Source of the DNA: Maricurvus nonylphenolicus
GTDB lineage: Bacteria; Pseudomonadota; Gammaproteobacteria; Pseudomonadales; Cellvibrionaceae
Assembly (NCBI RefSeq): GCF_042854845.1
Contig: NZ_AP031498.1
Coordinates: 3,596,001-3,660,000, forward strand
Reading direction: 5' to 3'
Length of the DNA stretch: 64,000 nt
In this document: positions 32,887-40,977 of the stretch, in pieces
Numbering within the stretch: position 1 is the stretch's first letter
Layout: each line of letters starts with the position of its first letter
Position numbers and translations under genes: made by a program
The notes under the pieces: model-generated
The model's database searches: none
What the model saw: the letters and a program-made list of their open reading frames with translations, nothing else
What the model was told of the DNA's origin: nothing

Positions 32887-35800
32887 TTACCTGAACTGTT
32901 CTTGCCAATAAATAATGCGGTCGTGGCCACGGTAATTACCAAAACTGATATTGGCGGAAGGTACTGCGGTATCATCGTCTTGATCAACATTCTGATTCCA
33001 GTCCGATCTTAGCCAGGGTAGTAAATTCAGGTCCACATCCAAGGGGAAATTACCTGTAGTGCTAGGCGCAGAGAAGATCAATCCCGCTTCACCATTTACC
33101 ATAAAAACGTCTGTTGCCGTAATTGTAGTAAAACTGCCTGTAGTCGTTCCCGAACCAACAGAAGCATCCAAGTTAACATCAATACCTTCACTGTCGAACT
33201 CAATAGCAGTACGGGGAATACTGGTACAGCTGTCATCCGTATTCAGAAGGTATTGAGCTCCCTGCCAATATTCCGTTTGAAATGGAACCGGTAAAGATGC
33301 CGACTCAGGCCCATGGGTACTGCGTGTTACCAAGCGACCAAAACGGGCGTCCAGTGTTCCACCGATTTCTCTAAAGGTACAATCTGTTGCTAATACACAA
33401 TTGTTAGGATCATCGGCTTCATCGGGATGCATATCCAGGCTGCCCAAATCCACACCATCAATATCACTGATATTGATGCCCAATTGTAATTGAGCATAGG
33501 GGCCATCGATAAGAGTATCACCACTGATCGCATCAATTTTACGGGCAAAGGTCACGCTGGTATCACTAAAATCGGCAACCCCATCATCCCAGACAACGGC
33601 ATCTACATCGATTACCCGAACACTCAGGTCTTCACCATCATCATTGTGCTCAGCTGCATAATTTATGGTGCCAGTATTGTACGTCAGTTCCAAATTATCG
33701 TAGTTATCAACGACGCTTCCCTGTAAATTACGTGCTTCCAGCTCATAGCTAATATCGATCCCTTGATCAGAGAAATAAGAAAAGTTACCCGAAGAACAGC
33801 TGTTATCTGTTGAATCACTTATCAATACAATCGCAGCAGGATAGAAACGACCAATATTACCCGAAGTGGTACCTGTTACATCCCCTGCCCCCAGATAATC
33901 ACTATCAGCGATGGATCCGTAAGCTGTAAATGTACCGACTTGATCCCAACTTATCGTTGTTGTTTCAAATTCCCCCGGTGTGCTGGTTACAGTAAAACTG
34001 GAAGCGGAAGTCAAACTACCGCTATTACCACCCGCGGGATACACCAAGCTATCAATATTGATCAGTATGCCTTCCGCACCGGGTGGGTTATTTTCATTGC
34101 CAAAGTTTGGTGTTCGATTGCCGCTGGCATTGCGGGCTTCAACCAGCATACGAAACGCTGTACCTGCGGGTAAAAACCCCGAACCACTACCGATGGTGCC
34201 AGGGTTAGCTATTGGTGTGGCATCGTTGCTCTCAACAAGGGTTATGACAAAGTCGCTGGGCTTAAATACAACAGCACTGGAAGACCCCAGCATATCAACG
34301 CCTGAATCTGTACTATCATCGTTCAATATGTCGTACTGTGCATGCAGCGATACCGCACCGGCATCGGGATAGTTCATCGTTAGAGCAGCTTTGGAATCAG
34401 TACCAAAACGTAAGGTAACGTTGGAATAAGCACTGGCACCAGTACCACCATTATCGTCAATGGTTGCCAACGCGGTGGTATTAGCATTGTTGGTTACCGA
34501 TAACTGCTCACCCGCACAGGTAGACGGGTTGTTACATTCAGCACCTAAGCGCATAGCAACATCTGCACCATTGGCAAAGACACCGGCACAATCCCCGGTA
34601 TCCGTATCGGTACGGATAGCCTGTAAAAAGAAACTGCCACTGGTCGTGCCAGACTCCTGATGAAATTCGTTCGCTTCGCCCAAACCTATTCGATTATCAC
34701 TGCCATCAACAAAGCGGAAACCACTATCAAAAAACTGGATATCGGGATCTTCCCCACTGCCTTCACTACCACCATCTACATCGATATTTACCGGGCTAGG
34801 ATTAATGGCTACAGTGGTGTGATTAAATTGCAAAGTAACAGTATCGTTGGTATCAAAAGTATAGGTAGCATTACCGCCACCACTGTCAACCACACTCCCC
34901 ACATCAGGGTTACTCCAGTAACCTACCCCGGTTGATGTCGACAAGTTTATCGTTGTACCTGTACCGGGGGCCGTTGGGTTATCACTGGCATCATGCCCGA
35001 TAATAGTGACACTGGAAGCTTCGCAGGTTATCCCGGTCCCATCGCTGAATGAACTGCCGCCATCGAAACTGATAGCATAGTGATCAACTCCTGTAGCAGC
35101 ACAAGGATGGGTTTCCAAATAAATTGCAGACACTTCTGCAGCACTCAGGGCCCCAGAATAAACGCGAAGCTCATCGATTTGCCCTTCAAAGGCATCATTG
35201 GAGAAAACGCTGGAGGAGGTATTTTTCGTACCTACGGTCAACACCGAACTGTTGGTTGATAAGGTATCAGAATCACTGCTGCTGTTATCAACACTGCCAT
35301 TGAGGTAGAGGACCTGCTCACCATCCTTATAAGTTGCTGCGACATGAACCCAAACATCTTCTGAAAGGGTTGCAGAACTGGTCAGGTTTCCCCCATTCCA
35401 GCTTAACTCAAGCCTACCGCTGGTATTGGCCACTAGACGGTAGTTATAGGAACTGTCGCCTTTTGAAATAATGGTGTCGTCAAAGAAATTTAAAAACGAA
35501 TAGAGGTCAATGGGCCTAATCCATGCGGTAATGGAAAAGCTTTGATCCATATCCAGAAGATTATCGTCAGCCACCTGAAAACGATGCGAAGTACCGTTAA
35601 AGTCGCCATAACGACAAGTTCCTGGATTGCCACTGCGAGCAGGATTACTGTCATTGGTATCCAGACCATTATAGGCCTGGCCATTCAGGTTATTGCCACT
35701 ATTATCAACGACCTCATTGGGAGAGCCAGCCCATGCTGACTCATCCATTCGCCACTCGGCCACAAGGGTTGCCGGTAGTGATGCCTCACAAAAATCATCA

Positions 35801-36519
35801 AAATCGGTATTCGTAATAGCAGTTTCATCAAAAGTAATTCTTGAGCCGCTATCCATAATCAAGTCTTCACGAGCCGTTGCGGAGCCTGTAATAACTGCAT
35901 TCTTTTTGATATCGATTTTCTTGCGGGAATAAATCACCGCGTTAACCAAAACGCCTTCATCAATCACTATGTCATCACGCGAGTAGATAAATAAGCGCCT
36001 GTCTCCAGCAAGGGCATTGATCTGTGAATTCTTTTTGATATCAATCGATTTTTTGACATAGAACCTGACGGTGCCAGGTCCGGAGATGACAATCTGAGCC
36101 CCTTCACCAATAGTCGCCGAATCCTTAAAACGATACTCTCCCGGAGATAACACTAATGTTTGGTTATCCCCTAAATCCAACTTATTGTAGGAGCCTGGAG
36201 CAAGTGGAGAATCCGATTCATCGACATTGGAACCGTTAGGAAAATTATTGAAATCACCAGAGGCAGCAGTAGTATTTAGATCGATACAGGCCTGAAAATC
36301 ACATGCGGCATTGTGAGTAACAAGATCTCTTGAATAGATTTCCCTATTGCCTGTGTTCAACAGCACAGCGGGTGGGCCATCCTTAATCTCCAGCTTGCCA
36401 CCATTACCGCTGTTTTGGGCAGCATTGGGAAAGACATCGTCACAATCTGCTGCGTAAGTTAACGGGGCTAGTAATGCCCCGGCAGATAGCGCAAGCCTGG
36501 CAATCATTGACTTGATCAT
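32887..36519 (-). CDS. mshQ: MSHA pilus adhesin/biogenesis protein MshQ with LamG domain
   Basis: This is a very large 1210-residue exported protein with a signal peptide to about residue 23 (ending TYA). The region at about 30-245 is rich in repeating beta segments (IDIKKNSQI, IDIKKNAVI), suggesting a beta-helix. At about 252-473 lies a LamG/concanavalin-like domain (EWRMDES, FSITAWIRP, GQIDELRVYSGALSAAEVSAIY). The rest matches the MshQ C-terminal region, including a repeated FGNYRGHDRIIYWQE end. It is the last gene of the MSHA cluster and likely forms the tip adhesin that binds a glycan or surface. Its ATG overlaps the mshP stop by 4 nt. Confidence 0.9.
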   Translation of the reverse strand: MIKSMIARLALSAGALLAPLTYAADCDDVFPNAAQNSGNGGKLEIKDGPPAVLLNTGNREIYSRDLVTHNAACDFQACIDLNTTAASGDFNNFPNGSNVDESDSPLAPGSYNKLDLGDNQTLVLSPGEYRFKDSATIGEGAQIVISGPGTVRFYVKKSIDIKKNSQINALAGDRRLFIYSRDDIVIDEGVLVNAVIYSRKKIDIKKNAVITGSATAREDLIMDSGSRITFDETAITNTDFDDFCEASLPATLVAEWRMDESAWAGSPNEVVDNSGNNLNGQAYNGLDTNDSNPARSGNPGTCRYGDFNGTSHRFQVADDNLLDMDQSFSITAWIRPIDLYSFLNFFDDTIISKGDSSYNYRLVANTSGRLELSWNGGNLTSSATLSEDVWVHVAATYKDGEQVLYLNGSVDNSSSDSDTLSTNSSVLTVGTKNTSSSVFSNDAFEGQIDELRVYSGALSAAEVSAIYLETHPCAATGVDHYAISFDGGSSFSDGTGITCEASSVTIIGHDASDNPTAPGTGTTINLSTSTGVGYWSNPDVGSVVDSGGGNATYTFDTNDTVTLQFNHTTVAINPSPVNIDVDGGSEGSGEDPDIQFFDSGFRFVDGSDNRIGLGEANEFHQESGTTSGSFFLQAIRTDTDTGDCAGVFANGADVAMRLGAECNNPSTCAGEQLSVTNNANTTALATIDDNGGTGASAYSNVTLRFGTDSKAALTMNYPDAGAVSLHAQYDILNDDSTDSGVDMLGSSSAVVFKPSDFVITLVESNDATPIANPGTIGSGSGFLPAGTAFRMLVEARNASGNRTPNFGNENNPPGAEGILINIDSLVYPAGGNSGSLTSASSFTVTSTPGEFETTTISWDQVGTFTAYGSIADSDYLGAGDVTGTTSGNIGRFYPAAIVLISDSTDNSCSSGNFSYFSDQGIDISYELEARNLQGSVVDNYDNLELTYNTGTINYAAEHNDDGEDLSVRVIDVDAVVWDDGVADFSDTSVTFARKIDAISGDTLIDGPYAQLQLGINISDIDGVDLGSLDMHPDEADDPNNCVLATDCTFREIGGTLDARFGRLVTRSTHGPESASLPVPFQTEYWQGAQYLLNTDDSCTSIPRTAIEFDSEGIDVNLDASVGSGTTTGSFTTITATDVFMVNGEAGLIFSAPSTTGNFPLDVDLNLLPWLRSDWNQNVDQDDDTAVPSANISFGNYRGHDRIIYWQEQFR

Positions 36520-36986
36520 GGCGCCGGCCCCTCTAATCGAGAAGCTACCTCAACAACCCGATTGGCGTTAATAATATTGTCACCACATTGCCCCGTACTG
36601 GTGATCGAATAAAAACTGATCGTATTGGCAGGCAAGTCATTGGTAATGCCACAGGTAATATCAGCCGAACAGTTATTTAGCCCTGCCGCCGAAAAGCTGA
36701 TCGATGATCCATTAATCACCCCACAATTGGCGTCCACGATAGTTCTCGTAGGCACTGCAGTCGTTGAGTAAAAGAGACGATTCATCGCATACTGTGCTCC
36801 GGATTCAGCCGCATAAAAGGATGCCACAGAAATCGCCTCCTGTACGGTGGCATTACCGGCCTGACTGGTAAATCGGGTTAGGGTTATCGCCACCCCTCCT
36901 AGAATCACCATGATAAAAATAGCCACAGGCATAAGAAAACCCTGCTGACTACTTTTTAATCGCTTATATGGCTTGCTAGGGCACAT
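36516..36986 (-). CDS. mshP: MSHA minor pseudopilin MshP
   Basis: This is a 156-residue protein with a basic N-terminus, then QQGFLMPVAIFIMVILGGVAITLTRF, a GspK/PilX-like non-canonical prepilin helix (about residues 14-40). The body has Cys residues (INGSSISF, CSADITCG). MshP is a minor component of the pilus tip complex in the MSHA system, inserted through the inner membrane. The gene overlaps mshO by 11 nt and mshQ by 4 nt, so the three are translationally coupled. Confidence 0.88.
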   Translation of the reverse strand: MCPSKPYKRLKSSQQGFLMPVAIFIMVILGGVAITLTRFTSQAGNATVQEAISVASFYAAESGAQYAMNRLFYSTTAVPTRTIVDANCGVINGSSISFSAAGLNNCSADITCGITNDLPANTISFYSITSTGQCGDNIINANRVVEVASRLEGPAP

Positions 36987-37737
36987 TACGAATCAGTGCC
37001 TCCCGGTTTAAGGTTACAGCCTCACCGCCACGGCGAAAGTCGAACTCCATGGCTACCAGAGTATTTCTGTCCTCCGAGCCTGTAGATACCGAAAAAGGTG
37101 TTACAGTAGTCACATCATCAGCAACTATGTCTCCACCAGCAGGACTAACGGAACCACTATCACTGTAATAGCGGATTTGTGACCCCGTATAACAAAATGC
37201 CTGTGCGTCATGCGCCAAAAAGAAACGGTGACTGATAGAGTTACGCAGAAAAGTGTGCGATGAGAAGTTTAAGGTTGTACCTGTATCGCCTTCAGCCAGG
37301 GTCGAGCTTAGAGCAACCTCTGCAGCACTGCCACCATAAACCTCAGCTACAGATAATGGGGCAATAAATAATCGAGAAGCCGAACCAAAATCAACACGGT
37401 AACCACCGGTAGACAAGCTGCTAACAGCAGGCGCACCATTATCAGCATCGGGGACTTGCCCAATATAGTTACCACCACCAGCAACAGGAATAAATTCTAT
37501 GCAGGCAAAACCACTTAATGTTTGAGTGCGAATACTATTGGGAACTGAAGCCCGTAATTGACGGCTCATCCGCTCTAAGGCCTGACGCCCCTGAGCAATC
37601 AGGCGCCCTCGCTCAATACTTCGGTTATAACCCTCAATAGTATCCGCAATAAATTGCACACTGAAACCACCAATAATACCCAGAACCACAATTACAGTAA
37701 CCAGTTCAATAAGCGTAAAGCCTCGCTGACGGTTCAT
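36976..37737 (-). CDS. mshO: MSHA minor pilin MshO
   Basis: This is a 253-residue prepilin. The leader MNRQRG is cut before FTLIELVTVIVVLGIIGGF (PilD site, residue 6/7), followed by an RSIERGRLIAQGRQALERMSRQLRAS helix and a large soluble domain. The size and order match MshO, a PilW/GspJ-like minor pilin. It lies between mshD (8-bp gap) and mshP (11-nt overlap). Confidence 0.9.
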   Translation of the reverse strand: MNRQRGFTLIELVTVIVVLGIIGGFSVQFIADTIEGYNRSIERGRLIAQGRQALERMSRQLRASVPNSIRTQTLSGFACIEFIPVAGGGNYIGQVPDADNGAPAVSSLSTGGYRVDFGSASRLFIAPLSVAEVYGGSAAEVALSSTLAEGDTGTTLNFSSHTFLRNSISHRFFLAHDAQAFCYTGSQIRYYSDSGSVSPAGGDIVADDVTTVTPFSVSTGSEDRNTLVAMEFDFRRGGEAVTLNREALIRNVP

Positions 37738-37745
37738 AGCGCCCC

Positions 37746-38240
37746 CTAGAAATTTCCTCTATAGGCACTGATAACCGCTTGGCCTCCACCATCGGAATTA
37801 GCTGTCACTGTAATACGGCGAAACTGGTTATTTTCTCCAGGAATCAGACCAAGTTCCTGGCCCGCGTCAGTCACTTCGACGGTGATAGAGCAGTTATCCA
37901 AAGTTATGTCAGTGGTACCGTCATAATCACCAATATCATTAAAACTGGATTCTGGGCTTATGCCTGTGCAATTCTCCCAAGCGGTAGTCTCTGCCTCTTC
38001 ACTACCACAGGCAGGTATACCGCCTGGAGGACTATTATGATCAAACTTGCGCCCCCAAATCTGGTCCATCTTTGCTTGCGCACATTCCAGGGCCCTGGCT
38101 TGAATTATCGGATCAACATTACGGCTATTGGCCTGATCGACAACACCCAACAAAGCCAATAATGCTATCGCCACAACGACGATAAAGACAATCATTTCAA
38201 TTAAGGTAAAACCTTTATGGCTGCAATATATAGTATGCAT
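37746..38240 (-). CDS. mshD: MSHA minor pilin MshD
   Basis: This is a 164-residue prepilin: MHTIYCSHKG then FTLIEMIVFIVVVAIALLALLGV, a GspI/PilV-like membrane helix. Cys residues (CAQAKMDQIW, PACGSEEA, DNCSITV) follow. The start at 38240 is chosen to give a normal short leader; a frame open from 38282 would add 14 residues. It overlaps the end of mshC by 26 nt. The length fits MshD. Confidence 0.85.
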   Translation of the reverse strand: MHTIYCSHKGFTLIEMIVFIVVVAIALLALLGVVDQANSRNVDPIIQARALECAQAKMDQIWGRKFDHNSPPGGIPACGSEEAETTAWENCTGISPESSFNDIGDYDGTTDITLDNCSITVEVTDAGQELGLIPGENNQFRRITVTANSDGGGQAVISAYRGNF

Positions 38241-38658
38241 AGCCAGATGCCGTAAGCTGGATTTGGGCACTACTTGAGCCACTAGATATTGTTAATACCG
38301 CAGTATTGGTTCTACCCAGTTTATCAAAAGTGTAAGGGCTTCCCAGTGTTGCTGAGAGATTAACATTAGACGGTAAGGGTAACGGATAAATTACACTGCC
38401 ATTAACCAGTGGCGTACCGTTTTCCTCTACCGAAATTTGGCTAGCCGAGAAAAGAAAACGTATGGTGTTGGTATCACTGGCACGGGACATAGCGACTTGC
38501 TGTGCAAAAAACAAAGCCGCGATAACATCATCACGGCTTGTTTTCACATTAGATATATCTTGTGAAAAGAATCGAGGACCTATGCTAAGCCCTATAATCG
38601 ACAAGATTATAATGATCGCGATCAACTCAATTAACGTGAAACCAAGTTGGCGTACCAC
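38215..38658 (-). CDS. mshC: MSHA minor pilin MshC
   Basis: This is a 147-residue prepilin with a very short leader MVRQLG before FTLIELIAIIIILSIIGLSI. It is a GspH/FimT-like minor pilin: the helix region ends near residue 50 and is followed by a beta-rich domain with NTIRFLFSAS and FDKLGRTNTAVLT. The order mshA-C-D matches known MSHA loci. It may help initiate pilus assembly. Confidence 0.88.
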   Translation of the reverse strand: MVRQLGFTLIELIAIIIILSIIGLSIGPRFFSQDISNVKTSRDDVIAALFFAQQVAMSRASDTNTIRFLFSASQISVEENGTPLVNGSVIYPLPLPSNVNLSATLGSPYTFDKLGRTNTAVLTISSGSSSAQIQLTASGYAYYILQP

Positions 38659-38686
38659 ATCTGGCCTTTAAGAAAGCTATTAAAAA

Positions 38687-39118
38687 TCAGGTACTAGCGG
38701 CACGATAAGCGATAAATGTAGCGTCAGGCGCATCTCCAGCATCATACGCATCATTATCATTGGAATCAAAAGACACAGTACAAGCCTCAGAATCTCCTTC
38801 AGCAGCACCAATAGCATTTCCGGTTTCGATATAGTAACTATCATCAAGCCCACCATCTAAAAGAGCTGCGGCATCATCACAGTTAGTTACGTCAGTCACG
38901 GCCGTTGTTGTAGTGAGTCCAGCATCATTAGCTATATTATTAGCATGATTAAGAGCAGAGGCAGATCCCAACGCACCAGCTATACCTTCCACTGCCGCCT
39001 CTTCTGCAGCAGCGGACAAGTCCACAAAACGCGGCACAGCCGTAGCCGCAAGAATTCCTAGAATAACAATTACGGCGATAAGCTCAATTAGCGTAAAGCC
39101 AGCCTGTTCCTTATTCAT
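38687..39118 (-). CDS. mshA: MSHA major pilin MshA
   Basis: This is a 143-residue prepilin. The leader MNKEQAG is cut before FTLIELIAVIVILGILAATAVPRFVDL, giving a mature pilin of about 136 residues. One Cys pair (NCDDAAALL and EACTVSF) likely forms the C-terminal disulfide loop. The C-terminal end is very acidic (DSNDNDAYDAGDAPD). ATG 39118 is preferred because GAGGTG lies just upstream; the open frame continues to 39169. A 115-bp gap from the preceding gene contains repeats that may be regulatory. It forms the pilus filament used in attachment. Confidence 0.93.
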   Translation of the reverse strand: MNKEQAGFTLIELIAVIVILGILAATAVPRFVDLSAAAEEAAVEGIAGALGSASALNHANNIANDAGLTTTTAVTDVTNCDDAAALLDGGLDDSYYIETGNAIGAAEGDSEACTVSFDSNDNDAYDAGDAPDATFIAYRAAST

Positions 39119-39200
39119 ATTCACCTCAAATTGGCAGATGTTTAACAGTTTATCGCCATCCTTTAGCAAAACTTAAGGGCTTTATACCCCTTCCAATAAA

Positions 39201-39228
39201 ATACTTATGCAATTATGCAATTAAGTAT
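39201..39228. promoter_or_regulatory. Inverted and direct repeats upstream of mshA
   Basis: ATACTTA (39201-39207) and TAAGTAT (39222-39228) frame two exact TTATGCAA direct repeats (39205-39212 and 39213-39220). The cluster lies 83-110 bp before the mshA start, in the only sizeable gap of the pilus locus. It may be a separate promoter/operator for the major pilin. Confidence 0.4.
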
Positions 39229-39233
39229 ATCGC

Positions 39234-39743
39234 TTAATGTGCATTAGCAACCTTACTAATCACTTTTCCGTTAGACGGAAAATATTCAAAATAATAATTT
39301 TCAGAACTATTAGTTATTAAATGATACTGACAACTAGGATTTCCCTTTCCCTTTGTATAGTAAGTAAAACCTTTCTTTGGTTGATCAACCGTCAAATTGG
39401 CTGGATTTTGAAACAATGCATGCCAAAGATGGAAGCAGTTATCCTTGATGCTATCCGGTTCCAGCTCTACAACACCTTTAGGCCACCCGCTTTGGCTAAA
39501 CAATATCTGTTCACCTTGTAGCTCAACCTCAGAGGGCTTTCCCTCAGTAATCCACTGTGCATGCAGTAAAGCAGCCACTGTCGCAAAGCGATTCGCCAGC
39601 AACTCGACACCGGCCTTTTGTGAATCCTTCAGAGCTTGTGTGTAGTAACCAACACCAATAGCAACAATGATACCTATTACGATGGATACCACTATCAACT
39701 CAAATAGTGTAAAGCCCTTCTGCTTAAGGTGATTCGCCTCCAT
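39234..39743 (-). CDS. Prepilin-like MSHA protein, MshB position with MshF-like body
   Basis: This is a 169-residue protein. It has a prepilin leader MEANHLKQKG then FTLFELIVVSIVIGIIVAIGVGYY. The body differs from MshA: HAQWITEGKPSEVELQGEQILFSQSGWPKGV recalls the W-x(n)-AGKP-L-GWP pattern of MshF, and ends with a CxYHL motif. In Vibrio-type loci mshF and mshB are separate genes; here one gene stands where both would be. It may be a merged or strongly diverged MshF. It lies 10 bp after mshG. A function in pilus assembly is clear, but the exact name is not. Confidence 0.75.
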   Translation of the reverse strand: MEANHLKQKGFTLFELIVVSIVIGIIVAIGVGYYTQALKDSQKAGVELLANRFATVAALLHAQWITEGKPSEVELQGEQILFSQSGWPKGVVELEPDSIKDNCFHLWHALFQNPANLTVDQPKKGFTYYTKGKGNPSCQYHLITNSSENYYFEYFPSNGKVISKVANAH

Positions 39744-39753
39744 GTCCTCATCA

Positions 39754-40974
39754 CTATTTTTGAATGCTGTACATTTCCCACATCGGCAAAAAGATTCCCA
39801 ATGCCAGCACTAAAACGAACCCAGCCATAATCACAATCATAATAGGTTCAATTTTATCACTAAGGGATTTCAAATCGTAATCGACCTCACGTTCATAAAA
39901 TCCTGCCGACTCAGTCAGTAAAGCATCCACCTGACCACTCTCTTCACCAACGGCTATCATTTGCAACACTAACGGGGTAAACATATCGCTATTGTGGTGT
40001 GTTCTTAGCAGGCTATCACCTCGCTCTACGCCCTGTTTAATAACGACAATTTTTTGCTCAAGAAAAGGGTTATCCACCGCTCTGGAGCTTAGATCCAATG
40101 CCTGGGTAAGGGGTACACCAGCCTTTAACATCAAGGCAAAACTGCGGGCATATCGGGCCATCAGTGCCCGATAAATGATATCACCAACCAATGGTAACTT
40201 GAGTTTCTTTTCCCCCCAAAACAGCGCACCAGCAGGCGTTTTAATGTAGCGAGACCATGCTACCCACGAGCCTATCAATACCACTAAAATATGCAGCCAA
40301 TAAGCAACAAAGAAGTTTGATGTGCCAATCAAAACCTGGGTTGCTAAAGGTAATTCAGCATTAAATTTCTCGAACATAGCCGCAAATGCCGGAATCACCA
40401 TCACATTTACAACCCCTAACCCCACAGCTAAAGCCAAGAGTACAAAACTGGGATAGCGTAGTGCGGTTTTAATACTATTGGCAGTTTCCAGCTCTCGCTC
40501 CAAATAGATACTTAGCTGATCAAAACTGTTTTCCAATTGCCCACTATCCTCACCCACCTTAACCATGCTGACGAACATATTGTTAAAGATATCCGGATAG
40601 CGGTGCATAGCCACTGATAACTGCATACCGGTTTCCAAATCAGCAGCAATCGACTCCAACACCTCTCTCAGCCGGGGATGACTCATAGAAGCCTGCAAGC
40701 CATAAATCCCCCTAATCAGAGGAATACCCGCTTTGGTAATGGTATAAAGCTGGCGACAGAGGATCACCAGGTCTTCGACCTTGACCTTATTCTGCCCGGA
40801 GATTTCCTTCCAGGTTTTCTCCAGGTCGCTGGCCGTTTTACCGGGCTCGATTTTAATCGGCGTGACACCACGCCCCATCAACTGGCTAGCCACTGCCTCT
40901 ATCGAAGGCGCATCAACACTGCCGGTTACGGCTTGTCCATGGCTGTCGCGGCCTTGATAGTCGAATGCAGGCAT
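39754..40974 (-). CDS. mshG: MSHA inner-membrane platform protein MshG
   Basis: This is a 406-residue PilC/GspF family protein with two T2SF domains. In the first, the ILCRQLYTITKAGIPL region (residues 71-86) and EDSGQLENSF occur. In the second, FALMLKAGVPLTQALDLSS and GEESGQVDALL are followed by the final membrane helix (PIMIVIMAGFVLVLALGIFLPMWEM). It transmits ATPase-driven motion to pilin subunits at the inner membrane. It starts 3 bp after mshE, so the two are co-translated. Confidence 0.94.
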   Translation of the reverse strand: MPAFDYQGRDSHGQAVTGSVDAPSIEAVASQLMGRGVTPIKIEPGKTASDLEKTWKEISGQNKVKVEDLVILCRQLYTITKAGIPLIRGIYGLQASMSHPRLREVLESIAADLETGMQLSVAMHRYPDIFNNMFVSMVKVGEDSGQLENSFDQLSIYLERELETANSIKTALRYPSFVLLALAVGLGVVNVMVIPAFAAMFEKFNAELPLATQVLIGTSNFFVAYWLHILVVLIGSWVAWSRYIKTPAGALFWGEKKLKLPLVGDIIYRALMARYARSFALMLKAGVPLTQALDLSSRAVDNPFLEQKIVVIKQGVERGDSLLRTHHNSDMFTPLVLQMIAVGEESGQVDALLTESAGFYEREVDYDLKSLSDKIEPIMIVIMAGFVLVLALGIFLPMWEMYSIQK

Positions 40975-40977
40975 GAT

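Noticed and set aside
33980..34372. A 130-codon plus-strand frame within mshQ
   Set aside because: It is a shadow of the long mshQ frame.
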